Below are positions 7,952-18,143 of a stretch of DNA of 64,000 nucleotides, piece after piece; the stretch's first letter is position 1, and the number at the start of each line of letters is the position of its first letter. The notes below the pieces were generated by a model that saw only the letters and a list, made by a program, of their open reading frames with translations, searched no databases and had not been told where the DNA came from. The translations under genes were made by a program, and so were the position numbers. The stretch is from Limimaricola soesokkakensis. GTDB taxonomy: Bacteria > Pseudomonadota > Alphaproteobacteria > Rhodobacterales > Rhodobacteraceae. The stretch spans positions 182,536-246,535 of the forward strand of contig NZ_FWFY01000005.1 of NCBI RefSeq assembly GCF_900172345.1, written 5' to 3'.

Positions 7952-8674
7952 ATGGAGATGACGGCGCTCGGGGCGCAGACCCATGCGAGGCTGATGCAGG
8001 TCAGCACGGCGACCTTGACGACCGCGCTGTTCAAGCGCGGCTTCCGCAACATCTACCTGCAGGGGCCGCAGCGGCTTCGCGCCGGGCGCAACATGGTGGG
8101 GCTGGCCTATACGCTGCGCTACATCCCGGCGCGCGAGGATCTCGACGTGCTCGAGAGCTTCGCCGACCGCGAGAACGCGCAGCGCAAGGGGGTCGAGGAA
8201 TGCCCGGATGGCGCAGTCTTCGTGATCGACTCGCGCGGGGACGCAACCGCGGCCTCCGCCGGCTGCATTCTGGCGACGCGGCTGCAGCAGCTGGGCTGCG
8301 CCGGCATCGTCACCGATGGCGGCTTCCGCGACACGCCGGAGATCGCGCAACTCGAGATGCCCGCCTATCATTCGCGCCCCAGCGCGCCCACCAACCTCAC
8401 CAAGCACCACGCCGTGGCGATCAACGATCCGATCGCCTGCGGCGGCGTGTCGGTTTTTCCCGGTGACGTCATTGTCGGAGACAACGAGGGAGTTGTATGT
8501 ATTCCTCGTCACATGGCCGATGAGGTCGCCGAGGAAGCGGTCGAAATGACGTCCTTCGAGGACTTCGTGATGGAGGAGGTGCAGAAGGGCGCTTCGACCT
8601 TCGGCCTCTATCCGCCGACCGATCCGGCCACCAAGGGGAAGTACAGCGCATGGCGACAGGCAAACGGGCGATAG
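7952..8674 (+). CDS. RraA-like aldolase / HMG-CHA aldolase family protein
   Basis: A 240-residue protein starting at ATG 7952 behind AGGAGGGG. It belongs to the RraA-like superfamily, which includes 4-hydroxy-4-methyl-2-oxoglutarate and 4-carboxy-4-hydroxy-2-oxoadipate aldolases. The core GCAGIVTDGGFRDTPEI near residues 115-131 carries the metal and carboxylate site of these enzymes. ACGGVSVFPGDVIVGDNEGVV is also characteristic. It is cotranscribed with a GntR regulator (25-base overlap) and divergent from a TRAP operon, so it probably acts on the imported acid. True RraA RNase-E inhibitors are shorter, so a catabolic role is preferred. Confidence 0.75.
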   Translation: MEMTALGAQTHARLMQVSTATLTTALFKRGFRNIYLQGPQRLRAGRNMVGLAYTLRYIPAREDLDVLESFADRENAQRKGVEECPDGAVFVIDSRGDATAASAGCILATRLQQLGCAGIVTDGGFRDTPEIAQLEMPAYHSRPSAPTNLTKHHAVAINDPIACGGVSVFPGDVIVGDNEGVVCIPRHMADEVAEEAVEMTSFEDFVMEEVQKGASTFGLYPPTDPATKGKYSAWRQANGR

Positions 8675-9411
8675 AGTTCCCGCAGGCAGCGGCCCCGGTC
8701 AGGGCCGCCCGCGACACCGGCGACCGGACGCTGGCCGACACGGTCTATGAAAGCGTACTGTCGCGGATCGTGAAGGGCGACTTTGCGGTGGGGGAGAAGC
8801 TTCCCACCGAGCACGAGCTCAGCCTCGAGATGGGCGTGTCACGCCCGGTGCTGCGTCAAGCGCTCAAGCAGCTGCGCGAGGACGGGGTCGTGGTGTCGCG
8901 CCAAGGCTCCGGCTCCTTCGTGCGGCGCAAGCCTGAGGAGGCGGTGCTCGATTTCGCGCCGATCGGCTCGATCGCCGACATCCAGCGCACCTTCGAGTTC
9001 CGCGCCGCGATCGAGGGCGAGGCCGCCTTTCTCGCGGCGCAGCGCCGGTCCGAGCGGGAGTTGCGGCAGATCCAGCAGGCGCTGGAGGAGCTCGATCGCT
9101 GCGTGCGTACCGGCGAGCTTGGCGTCGATGCCGACGAGGCGTTCCACTCGGCGGTCTGCGCCGCTTCCGACAACCATTACTTCGTTTCCGCGCGCAACTC
9201 GATGAAGGCCAACATCCTCACCGGCCTCAACCTCACCCGCAACCTGTCGCTGACCAAGTCGCAGGAGCGGCTGGCGATGGTGCAGGCCGAGCATGACGCG
9301 ATCTACGAGGCGATCTCGGAGCGCGATGGCGACGCGGCGCGGCGTGCCATGCGCAGCCATATCGAGAACGCCCGCAGGCGGGTCTTCGAGGGCGATATCG
9401 GCCACGCCTGA
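8650..9411 (+). CDS. FadR-type GntR family regulator
   Basis: A 253-residue protein with an N-terminal winged helix (residues about 27-95: KLPTEHELSLEMGVSRPVLRQ, then QGSGSFV) and a C-terminal all-helical FCD ligand domain with the metal-binding aspartate/histidine pattern (DEAFHSAV, AEHDAIYEAI, RSHIENA). The start overlaps the end of the RraA-like gene by 25 bases. It most likely controls the TRAP and aldolase genes through the ATTACAAA motifs upstream of both. Ligands of this class are usually organic acids. Confidence 0.85.
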   Translation: MATGKRAIEFPQAAAPVRAARDTGDRTLADTVYESVLSRIVKGDFAVGEKLPTEHELSLEMGVSRPVLRQALKQLREDGVVVSRQGSGSFVRRKPEEAVLDFAPIGSIADIQRTFEFRAAIEGEAAFLAAQRRSERELRQIQQALEELDRCVRTGELGVDADEAFHSAVCAASDNHYFVSARNSMKANILTGLNLTRNLSLTKSQERLAMVQAEHDAIYEAISERDGDAARRAMRSHIENARRRVFEGDIGHA

Positions 9412-9434
9412 CGCGGCCGTGACGGCATGATTTG

Positions 9435-9462
9435 AAGGGCCCCCGCCATGGCGGGGGCCTTT
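9435..9462. terminator. Bidirectional terminator hairpin
   Basis: A near-perfect palindrome centred on 9448/9449, with stem GGCCCCCGCC and its complement, flanked by AA and TT. It separates the convergent GntR and kdgF genes. Confidence 0.75.
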
Positions 9463-9467
9463 GGCGT

Positions 9468-9818
9468 TCAGCTGGTCGGCAGGCCGTGCGCTTCCATGAA
9501 ATCGGCGCGGCGCGGGGTGAATGCGTCGATCAGCACGCCTTCCTCGAGGCACAGGCAGGAATGCTCGGCGTTCGAGGGGATCAGCATCGCGTCGCCCGGG
9601 CCCAGGTCGCGGGTCTCGCCCGAGACGGTGAAGCGGAACAGCCCCGAGGTCACGTAGGTCGTCTGGACGTGCGGATGATGGTGCGGCAGGCCGCGCCCAT
9701 CCTTCTCGAAGCGGAACTCGACCATCATCAGCTCGGGGTTCTCGCACAGGATGCGCCGCTGGGCGCCGGGGCCGGAGGTCATCCAGGCCTCCGGGGTATC
9801 GCTGTTCACCTGCATCAT
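9468..9818 (-). CDS. kdgF: KdgF-like cupin (unsaturated uronate linearisation)
   Basis: A 116-residue single-domain cupin. The metal-binding motif HHHPHVQ (H46-Q52) and the later H86 in SNAEHSC are visible. KdgF proteins speed conversion of 4,5-unsaturated uronate monomers, released by lyases from pectin or alginate, to the linear ketouronate (DEH in the alginate case). The length matches. It is divergent from the algS transport and lyase operon, which fits a shared alginate role. A generic cupin cannot be excluded from sequence alone, but the context is strong. Confidence 0.75.
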   Translation of the reverse strand: MMQVNSDTPEAWMTSGPGAQRRILCENPELMMVEFRFEKDGRGLPHHHPHVQTTYVTSGLFRFTVSGETRDLGPGDAMLIPSNAEHSCLCLEEGVLIDAFTPRRADFMEAHGLPTS

Positions 9819-10177
9819 CGTCTCCTCTCTCGTGGCAGATCGCCGCGCGCCGTCGCGGCGCGGGGCATGACAGGGGCCTCCGGGCGGGGAGGCCGAACAA
9901 ATTCCGTCCCGTTCCGGGGCGCGGCGACCGGAACTTGTAAAGTCCCGTTCGACAGCGTGCGTTCCGTCGCACAGGGCGCGCCAATGGGCGATAAAGCGCT
10001 TGTTAACACTTCTTTCCCGCGTGACATTCGCGCGTCTTTCAGCAGCCGAGACATGAGCTTGTTAACAGTTGATTGCCGGTTTGCCAGTCAGTTGTCAATA
10101 TTTGTATTGATCACTCCTGACGAATCCGGTAGCCATGCTGCCAGTGCTTCCACGTCGGGGCCGAAAGGGAGGGGACC
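9819..10177. promoter_or_regulatory. Divergent kdgF / algS control region
   Basis: 359 bases without a gene. GCTTGTTAACA occurs twice, at 9998-10008 and 10057-10067. Each contains the perfect palindrome TGTTAACA, and they are 59 bases apart. An inverted repeat TCAATA-TTTG-TATTGA lies at 10095-10110, in an AT-rich patch near the likely algS promoter. Together they look like operator sites controlling both kdgF and the alg operon. The GntR protein encoded at 28701-29492 is a candidate binder, by analogy with the GntR-type AlgO of Sphingomonas; the link is inferred. Confidence 0.55.
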
Positions 10178-11283
<1,106 letters not shown>

Positions 11284-11287
<4 letters not shown>

Positions 11288-12276
11288 GCCAGCAGGAGCA
11301 TATCGGCCCCTCCACCGAGGAGTTGGTCATCGAGTCGCGCGAGGCCTTGCGCGACCGGGCCCGCCGTCGCGCCGCACGGCTCGGCGATCATTTCAAACGC
11401 GAGTGGCAGATCTACGTGCTGCTGCTTCCGACGATCATCTGGTTCCTGCTGTTTCTCTACAAGCCGATGTACGGGCTGCAGATCGCCTTCAAGGACTACT
11501 CGATCTTCCGCGGCATCGACGGCAGCCCGTGGATCGGCTTCGAGCATTTCCGCACGCTGTTCGAGAACGACCAGTTCCTGCGGGCGATCCGGAACACCGT
11601 GATCATCAGCTTCTTCACCCTGCTGTTCGGTTTTCCGGCGCCGATCATCCTGGCGCTGATGTTCAACGAGATCCTGAACCAGACCTACAAGCGCACCGCG
11701 CAGACCATCGTCTACCTGCCGCATTTCATCTCGACGGTGATTATCGCGGGCATCGTCATCACGGCCTTCAGCCCTTCGGCAGGGATCGTGAACACCATCC
11801 TCGAATGGCTGGGCATGGACCCGATCTACTTCCTGACCAAGCCCGAATGGTTCCGGCCGATCTTCGTGGGCTCCGGCATTTGGCAGGAGGCGGGATTCCA
11901 GTCGATCGTCTATCTCGCCGCCATCGCGGGCGTGAACCTCTCGCTCTACGAGAGCGCGGTGGTCGACGGCGCCAGCCGCTGGCAGATGATGTGGAAGGTG
12001 ACGCTGCCCTCGATCCTGCCGACGATCATCATCATGCTGATCATCCGCATCGGCAACCTGTTGGAAGTGGGCTTCGAGCTGATCATTCTGCTCTACCAGC
12101 CGGCCACCTACGAGACGGCCGACGTGATCAACACCTTCATCTACCGCCAGGGTCTGCAGCAGGGGCAATACGACCTCGCCGCCGCGGCCGGCCTGTTCAA
12201 CGCCGTCGTCGCCTTCATCCTGGTGATGACCGCCAACACCATCTCCAAGCGCGTGTCGCGCACGTCGCTGTGGTGA
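11284..12276 (+). CDS. algM1: Alginate-type ABC permease (AlgM1)
   Basis: A 330-residue inner-membrane permease with about six membrane segments after a charged N-terminal stretch of roughly 40 residues. The EAA loop that contacts the ATPase is ESAVVDGASRWQMMWKVTLP. The IWFLLFLYKPMYGLQIAFKDY start of the membrane part is typical of the LplB/AlgM1 group that works with long lipoprotein-size binding proteins. It overlaps algS and is followed 13 bases later by algM2. Confidence 0.85.
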
Positions 12277-12289
12277 GGAGGACGCGCCA

Positions 12290-13171
12290 ATGGCCAACAT
12301 GAATCTCTATTCTCGCGGCGACAAATGGTTCGTCATCGCCAACATGGTGCTGGTGGGGCTGTTCACGATCTCGACGCTCTACCCGTTCATCTACATCGCC
12401 GCCGTCTCCTTCAGCTCGGGCTTCGCGGCCGCCGCCGGCACGGTGGTGCTGGCACCGGTCGAGTTCACCCTCGCCGCCTATGAGCGGGTGCTGAGCGAGC
12501 CGCAGTTCTGGAGCTCCTACGCCAACACCTTCATCTACACCTTTGGCGGCACGGCGGTAAGCCTGCTGATCATCATCCCCGGCGCCTACGCGCTGTCGCG
12601 GCCGCAGCTGATCGGGCGCAGGTTCTGGAACCTCTTCGTGGCCTTCACGATGTGGTTCAACGCCGGCCTGATCCCGTTCTTCCTGAACATGCGCGATCTG
12701 GGTCTGCTCGACAGCTATTTCGGCATCATCATCGGCTTCGCGCTGAACGCCTTCAACATCATCCTGCTGCGCAACTTCTTCGAATCCATCCCGTCCTCCT
12801 TCGAGGAGGCGGCGCGGATGGACGGCGCCAACGAGTTCCAGGTGCTGTGGAAGGTCTATGTGCCGCTGTCGAAGCCGGCGATCGCCACGATCACCCTGTT
12901 CTGCATCGTGGCGCGCTGGAACGGCTTCTTCTGGGCGATGGTGCTACTCCAAAGCGAGGACAAGATCCCGCTGCAGGTCTACCTGCGCCAGCTGATCGCC
13001 GAGCTGTCCGACGACGAGGAATTTACCAGCACCCTGATCGACGCGGCCTATTCGGTCGAGACGGTCACCGCGGCGATCATCGTCTGCTCCATCATTCCGG
13101 TCCTGCTGATTTACCCGTGGGTCCAGAAGTACTTCAACAAGGGCATCCTTCTGGGAGGCGTGAAGGAATGA
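12290..13171 (+). CDS. algM2: Alginate-type ABC permease (AlgM2)
   Basis: A 293-residue permease of the YtcP/AlgM2 group, with six predicted membrane segments. The EAA loop reads FEEAARMDGANEFQVLWKVY. The first segment (LVGLFTISTLYPFIYIAAVSFSS) is characteristic. It would form a heterodimer with AlgM1. A GGAGGAC ribosome-binding site precedes ATG 12290. The AlgQ gene follows after 35 bases. Confidence 0.85.
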   Translation: MANMNLYSRGDKWFVIANMVLVGLFTISTLYPFIYIAAVSFSSGFAAAAGTVVLAPVEFTLAAYERVLSEPQFWSSYANTFIYTFGGTAVSLLIIIPGAYALSRPQLIGRRFWNLFVAFTMWFNAGLIPFFLNMRDLGLLDSYFGIIIGFALNAFNIILLRNFFESIPSSFEEAARMDGANEFQVLWKVYVPLSKPAIATITLFCIVARWNGFFWAMVLLQSEDKIPLQVYLRQLIAELSDDEEFTSTLIDAAYSVETVTAAIIVCSIIPVLLIYPWVQKYFNKGILLGGVKE

Positions 13172-13206
13172 CCCGCGAGAACGACACGCGATTTGGGAGG
13201 GAAACC

Positions 13207-14754
13207 ATGCGTAAAACGACACTGTCCGCCACGTTCCTGGCCACCACCATGCTGGCGCAGCCCGGCTTCGCCGATGAACATCTCAGGATCGTCGAGGAGC
13301 CGCTCGAGCTGAGCATCCATTTCCACTGGCCCCGCAACCAGGGCTACGAAGAGGATTACCCGGTCGAGCAGGCGGCGCGCGAGATGACCGGCATCCACCT
13401 CGTGGATGCCACCGCCGGGCGCAACACCCCCGACCATAACGAGGCCATGAACCTCCTGCTGGCGCAGGGCGACCTGCCCGACATCGTCGGCGGCAACCGG
13501 ATCAAGGACCCGGTCAACCAGTACGGCCCCCAGGGCGCCTTCCTGCCGCTGGACGAGCTGATCGAGGAGCACGCGCCCAACATCAAGGCGCTGCTCGACG
13601 AGCGGCCCGAACTGCGCGACGCCATGGCCTCATCGGACGGCAAGATCTACTACGTGCCCTACCTGCCCGACGGCAAGTTCGGCCGCGCCTGGTACATCCG
13701 TCAGGACTGGCTCGACGCGCTGGGGCTGGAGCGGCCCGACAATGTCGAGGAGCTCTACCAGGTGCTGGTGGCGTTCCGCGACCAGGACCCCAACGGCAAC
13801 GGCAAGAAGGACGAGATCCCGATCTTCGAGCGCCAGTGGGAGGAGCTGATCCGCTTCGTGACCCTGTGGGACGGCCGGTCCTCGGGCTCGGACACCTATC
13901 ACGACTTCTACGTCGACAATGGCGAGGTTAAGCATCCCTACGCCACAGAGGGCTACCGCGAGGGCATGAAGAACCTTGCCAAGTGGTATGCCGAGGGGCT
14001 GATCGATCCCGAGATCTTCACCCGTGGCTCCAGCGCCCGCGAATACCTTCTGTCGGAGAATCTCGGCGGCCTGACCCATGACTGGTTCGCCTCGACCTCC
14101 GGCTACAACGCCGCCCTCGCCGAGAAGGTGCCGGGCTTCAACTTCGCGCCGATGCTGCCGCCTGAGAGCGTCAGCGGCCAGCGCATCGAGGAGCACCGCC
14201 GCACCCCGCTCAAGCCTGATGGCTGGGCCATCAGCTATGCCAACGAGCATCCCGTCGAGACGATCAAGTATTTCGACTTCTGGTTCACCGAGGAAGGCCG
14301 CCGGCTGTCGAATTTCGGCGTCGAGGGCGTGCACTACGAAATGGTCGATGGCGAGCCGGTCTACACCGAAGAGGTGCTGACCAGCGACCAGCCGGTCAAC
14401 AGCCAGATGTGGGAGATCGGCGCGCAGATCCCGCGCGGCTTTTACATGGACTACGCCTATGAATGGCAGTGGACCTCCGACGACGCGCGCGAGGGCATCG
14501 AACTCTACGAGCAGAACGACCTGTTGATCGACCAATTCCTCGGCGTGTCCTTCAACGAGGAGGAGCAGGCGGTCTACGACAAGTACTGGCCCTCGATCCT
14601 CACCTACATGCTGGAGCGCCAGCAGGCTTGGATCCTCGGCACCGGCGACGTCGAAGCCGATTGGGGCGAGTACATGGCCCAGCTCGACAAGCGTGGTCTG
14701 AGCGACGTGCTGGAGGTGATGAACTCCGCCTATGAACGCCAGTACGAAAGCTGA
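13207..14754 (+). CDS. algQ1: AlgQ-like alginate-binding periplasmic protein (copy 1)
   Basis: A 515-residue extracytoplasmic solute-binding protein with a signal peptide cleaved near residue 22 (...MLAQPGFADE). I start at ATG 13207; the open frame runs further up through algM2. It resembles Sphingomonas A1 AlgQ1/AlgQ2 from end to end. The closest stretches are ELSIHFHWPRNQGYEEDYPV, DLPDIVGGNRIKD, the calcium loop DPNGNGKKDE (residues 194-203), LTHDWFASTSGYN and RRTPLKPDGWAISY. In the model system this protein captures alginate oligomers for AlgM1M2S. A stem-loop follows the gene and may stabilise its message. A paralogue lies at 27015-28562. Confidence 0.9.
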   Translation: MRKTTLSATFLATTMLAQPGFADEHLRIVEEPLELSIHFHWPRNQGYEEDYPVEQAAREMTGIHLVDATAGRNTPDHNEAMNLLLAQGDLPDIVGGNRIKDPVNQYGPQGAFLPLDELIEEHAPNIKALLDERPELRDAMASSDGKIYYVPYLPDGKFGRAWYIRQDWLDALGLERPDNVEELYQVLVAFRDQDPNGNGKKDEIPIFERQWEELIRFVTLWDGRSSGSDTYHDFYVDNGEVKHPYATEGYREGMKNLAKWYAEGLIDPEIFTRGSSAREYLLSENLGGLTHDWFASTSGYNAALAEKVPGFNFAPMLPPESVSGQRIEEHRRTPLKPDGWAISYANEHPVETIKYFDFWFTEEGRRLSNFGVEGVHYEMVDGEPVYTEEVLTSDQPVNSQMWEIGAQIPRGFYMDYAYEWQWTSDDAREGIELYEQNDLLIDQFLGVSFNEEEQAVYDKYWPSILTYMLERQQAWILGTGDVEADWGEYMAQLDKRGLSDVLEVMNSAYERQYES

Positions 14755-14764
14755 CGCCCCGGTT

Positions 14765-14789
14765 CCGGGGGGCGATCACGACCCCCCGG
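14765..14789 (+). terminator. Stem-loop after algQ1 (partial terminator or mRNA stabiliser)
   Basis: CCGGGGGG (14765-14772) pairs with CCCCCCGG (14782-14789) around a nine-base loop. There is no T tract, and the lyase gene follows only about 40 bases later. It is more likely to limit read-through or protect the algQ message than to end transcription. Confidence 0.5.
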
Positions 14790-14826
14790 TACCCCCGATC
14801 TCCCATTCGACCAAGGATGCAAGCGC

Positions 14827-17160
14827 ATGGCCACTATGACCGCCGAACCCCAGACCGCCTATCTCGACGAACCCGCCGCCGGCCGGCTCAACATCCGCTA
14901 CGCTCCCGACGAGGGCGCCGAGATCGCCGAGAACCCGCCGCGCTTCACCTGGCTGCCGGTGGTCGACGAGGCGGCGCGCTACGTGCTGCGCCTCTCGACC
15001 GATCCGGATTATGCCGACGACGCGACGCGGGTCTTCACCGACCTGCCGCTCAATTTCCTGACGCCCGATGCGGCACTGCCGCCGGGCCGCTGGCATTGGT
15101 CCTACGCGGTTTGGGACGCGGACGCCAAGCGTCCGGCCACCCGCTGGAGCAAGTCCCGCGCCTTCGACCTGCCCGAGGCGCTGCCCGAGACGCCGCTGCC
15201 CAACCGCGCCGATCGCTATGCCCGCGCCGACATGGCGCATCCGCGGCTTTGGCTCGGCCCCGAGGAGCTCGCGGCGTTCCGCGACGCGGTCGCGGCTGAC
15301 CCGCAGCATTGCAACTGGCAGAACTTCTTCGACAAGTCGGTCAAGCCATGGCTCGACCGCGAGATCATGGCCGAACCGGCGCCATATCCGAACAACACCC
15401 GCACCGCGCCGATCTGGCGTCAGACCTATATCGACTGCCAGGAGCTGATCTACGCGATCCGCCATCTCGCCGTCGCGGGCAAGGTGCTGGGCGACGACAC
15501 CATGCTCGCTCGCTCGAAGGAATGGCTGCTCTCGGCTGCCGACTGGGATCCGGCGGGCACCACCTCGCGCGGCTATACCGACGAATGGGCCTTCCGCGTC
15601 GCCGTGGCGCTGGCCTGGGGCTATGATTGGCTGCGCGACGTGCTCGACGAGGACGAGGAGGCGCGCGTGCGCCAGGCGCTCCTGGTGCGCACCCGCGAGG
15701 TGGCCGATCACGTGATCCGCCACGCGCATATCCATCTCTTTCCCTATGACAGCCACGCGGTGCGCTCGGTCTCGGCCGTTCTCGTGCCGGCCTGCATCGC
15801 GCTTCTCGACGAAGAGCCCGAGGCGCGCGACTGGCTCGACTACTCGATCGAGTTCCTCTGGACCGTCTATTCGCCCTGGGGCGACGCCGATGGCGGCTGG
15901 GCCGAGGGGCCGCATTACTGGATGACCGGCATGGCCTATCTCACAGAGGCGGCCAACCTGCTGAAAAGCTTCACGGGACTGAACCTCTACGAGCGGCCCT
16001 TTTTCCAGAAGACCGGGGATTTCCCGCTCTATACCAAGGCGCCCGATACCCGCCGCGCCACCTTCGGCGACGACAGCACCATGGGCGATCTGCCCTGCCT
16101 GAAGATCGGCTACAATTTGCGCCAATATGCGGGCGTCACCGGCAACCCCGCCTACCAGTGGTATTTCGACGAGATCTGCCGCAACGATCCGGGCACCGAG
16201 GGGGCCTTCTACAATTACGGCTGGTGGGACCTGAACTTCGACGACCTGATGTATCGCCATGACTGGCCACAGGTCGAGGGCGCGGCACCGGGGCCCGAGG
16301 ACCGGCTGCGCTGGTTCAAGGGGATCGGCTGGGCCGCGATCCAGAGCCACATGGATGATCCGGACCGACACCTGCAATTCGTGATGAAGGCCTCGCCCTT
16401 CGGCTCGATCAGCCACAGCCATGGCGACCAGAACGCGTTCTGCCTTTCGGCCTTCGGCGAGGATCTGGCGATCCAGTCGGGGCATTACGTCGCCTTCAAC
16501 TCGACCATGCACCAAGGCTGGCGGCGTCAGACGCGCTCCAAGAACGCGATCCTGATCAACGGCAAGGGGCAATACGCGGACAAGGACAAGGCGCGCGCCA
16601 TGGCGGCGACAGGCCGGATCCTCGCGGCCGAGGATCGCGGCGAGGACATCTATATCCATGGCGACGCGACCGAGGCCTACCGTTCGCTGAGCCCGGAGGT
16701 CACGAGCGTCAGCCGCGAGGTGCATTTCGTCCATGACAGCTACTTCGTCATCGTCGACAGCATCGATGCGGAGAGCCCGGTCTCGATCGACTGGCTGCTG
16801 CACGCCAACGGCCCCTACGATCTGGGACAGGCCTCGTTCCGCTACACCGGGCGCAATGCGGGGTTCTACGGGCAGGTCGTCTGGTCCGAGGCCGGGATGC
16901 CGCAGTTGAGCCAGGAAACCGGCTTTCCGGGCGTCGATCCGAAGGAATACGAGGGGCTGCCGGTCAGCACCTGCGTCACCGCGCGGTTCCCGGAGGCGAC
17001 GCGGCACCGGATCGCGACGCTGCTCGTGCCCTATCGGCTCGACGCGCCGAAGCGGATTTTCCACTTCCTCGACGATCAGGGCTACGATTGCGACCTCTAC
17101 TTTACCGACGCCGAGGAACGCACCTTCAAGCGGGTGATCAAGAAGCTCGCGCGCACCTGA
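14827..17160 (+). CDS. PL15-type exolytic oligoalginate lyase
   Basis: A 777-residue heparinase II/III-like protein. Length and key residues match the PL15 exolyase Atu3025 of Agrobacterium (776 residues): R198, H310 (in YDSH), Y364 (in GPHYW) and H530 (in SISHSHGDQ) fall one position before the R199, H311, Y365 and H531 I recall for that enzyme. The N-terminal 120 residues form a beta-sandwich, the middle an (alpha/alpha) barrel, and the C-terminal third an antiparallel beta domain. There is no signal peptide, so it should act in the cytoplasm on imported oligomers and release unsaturated monomers. It follows algQ1 in the operon and precedes the DEH-reductase-type SDR. The residue comparison is from memory of the published enzyme. 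Confidence 0.88.
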   Translation: MATMTAEPQTAYLDEPAAGRLNIRYAPDEGAEIAENPPRFTWLPVVDEAARYVLRLSTDPDYADDATRVFTDLPLNFLTPDAALPPGRWHWSYAVWDADAKRPATRWSKSRAFDLPEALPETPLPNRADRYARADMAHPRLWLGPEELAAFRDAVAADPQHCNWQNFFDKSVKPWLDREIMAEPAPYPNNTRTAPIWRQTYIDCQELIYAIRHLAVAGKVLGDDTMLARSKEWLLSAADWDPAGTTSRGYTDEWAFRVAVALAWGYDWLRDVLDEDEEARVRQALLVRTREVADHVIRHAHIHLFPYDSHAVRSVSAVLVPACIALLDEEPEARDWLDYSIEFLWTVYSPWGDADGGWAEGPHYWMTGMAYLTEAANLLKSFTGLNLYERPFFQKTGDFPLYTKAPDTRRATFGDDSTMGDLPCLKIGYNLRQYAGVTGNPAYQWYFDEICRNDPGTEGAFYNYGWWDLNFDDLMYRHDWPQVEGAAPGPEDRLRWFKGIGWAAIQSHMDDPDRHLQFVMKASPFGSISHSHGDQNAFCLSAFGEDLAIQSGHYVAFNSTMHQGWRRQTRSKNAILINGKGQYADKDKARAMAATGRILAAEDRGEDIYIHGDATEAYRSLSPEVTSVSREVHFVHDSYFVIVDSIDAESPVSIDWLLHANGPYDLGQASFRYTGRNAGFYGQVVWSEAGMPQLSQETGFPGVDPKEYEGLPVSTCVTARFPEATRHRIATLLVPYRLDAPKRIFHFLDDQGYDCDLYFTDAEERTFKRVIKKLART

Positions 17161-17225
17161 CGCCTCTGCCGCCTGGGCCGAGTCCCCGGGTGGCGCAATC
17201 CACCTCAATTCGAAGGACCAAACAC

Positions 17226-17972
17226 ATGGAACTCAAGGGCAAGACCGCGATCGTTTCGGGCGGCGGGCGTGACATCGGCCGCGCCTGCGCCATCCGCCTC
17301 GCCAAGGCGGGCGCTAATGTCGCGATCAACTACTACAAGAGCGGCGAGGGCGCCGAGGCGGCCGTGCGCGAGATCGAGGAGATGGGTGGCCGCGCCTTCG
17401 CCATGCAGGGCGACATGACCGACCCTACGCAGGTCAAGGCTTTCGTCGCCGCGGCGGCGGAAACCTTCGGCGCCATCCACGTGGTGATGCCGGTGACCGG
17501 CGGGCTGATCGCCCGCAAGACCATCCCCGAGATCACGGTCGAGCACTGGCAGGCGGTGATGGACGTTAACGTGACCTCAGCCTTCCTGCTGATCCAGGCG
17601 GCGCTGCCGCACATGACCGAGGGCGGCGCGATCGTGAACATGGCCAGCCAGGCGGGCCGCGACGGCGCCGGCGGCGGCGCGCTGGCCTATGGCGCGGCCA
17701 AGGGCGCGATCATGACCATGACCCGCGGCATGGCCAAGGAGCTGGCCCCGGCGATCCGCGTCAACGCGCTCTGCCCCGGGCTGATCGACACCGACTTCCA
17801 CAACATCTTCACCAAGCCCGAGGTGCGCAAGATGGTGGCGGGCAACACGCCGCTGAAGCGCGAGGGCACCTCCGAGGAGGTGGCCGAGCTGGCGGTGTTC
17901 CTGGCCTCGCCGGCGGCGTCTTTCATCACCGGCGCCAATGTCGACATCAACGGCGGTCTGGTCTTCTCCTGA
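17226..17972 (+). CDS. SDR family reductase, probable DEH reductase
   Basis: A 248-residue short-chain dehydrogenase. The cofactor loop is SGGGRDIGRA (residues 11-20), and the catalytic set is N115, S141, Y155 and K159. I start at ATG 17226 (MELKGKTAIVSGG). In alginate users a protein of this family (A1-R type; Atu3026 in Agrobacterium) reduces 4-deoxy-5-hexoseulose uronate to 2-keto-3-deoxygluconate. Placement directly after the PL15 lyase and before the KDG kinase supports that role. Cofactor preference cannot be stated with certainty. Confidence 0.8.
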   Translation: MELKGKTAIVSGGGRDIGRACAIRLAKAGANVAINYYKSGEGAEAAVREIEEMGGRAFAMQGDMTDPTQVKAFVAAAAETFGAIHVVMPVTGGLIARKTIPEITVEHWQAVMDVNVTSAFLLIQAALPHMTEGGAIVNMASQAGRDGAGGGALAYGAAKGAIMTMTRGMAKELAPAIRVNALCPGLIDTDFHNIFTKPEVRKMVAGNTPLKREGTSEEVAELAVFLASPAASFITGANVDINGGLVFS

Positions 17973-17981
17973 TCCTCCCCC

Positions 17982-18005
17982 GGGGCCGCCCTGCGCGGCG
18001 GCCCC
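17982..18005 (+). terminator. Intra-operon stem-loop
   Basis: GGGGCCGCC (17982-17990) pairs with GGCGGCCCC (17997-18005) around a six-base loop, in the 171-base gap between the SDR and aldehyde dehydrogenase genes. No T tract follows. It may attenuate transcription into the downstream genes. Confidence 0.45.
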
Positions 18006-18143
18006 GTCAATCCCCCACGGGCTCCGAGCGCCGCCCCCCCCTTTTTTCGGGGCGCGGCCCGCTCGCCCTCAGATTTCATCCCCATCCGCCCGCCTGACGC
18101 GGGCGGGCTGGCGCGCCGCGACGACATCCGAAAGGAGCTTTCC

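Noticed and set aside
14776..17208. An 810-codon frame antisense to the PL15 lyase
   Set aside because: The plus strand carries the full lyase with matching catalytic residues; the reverse frame shows no domain.
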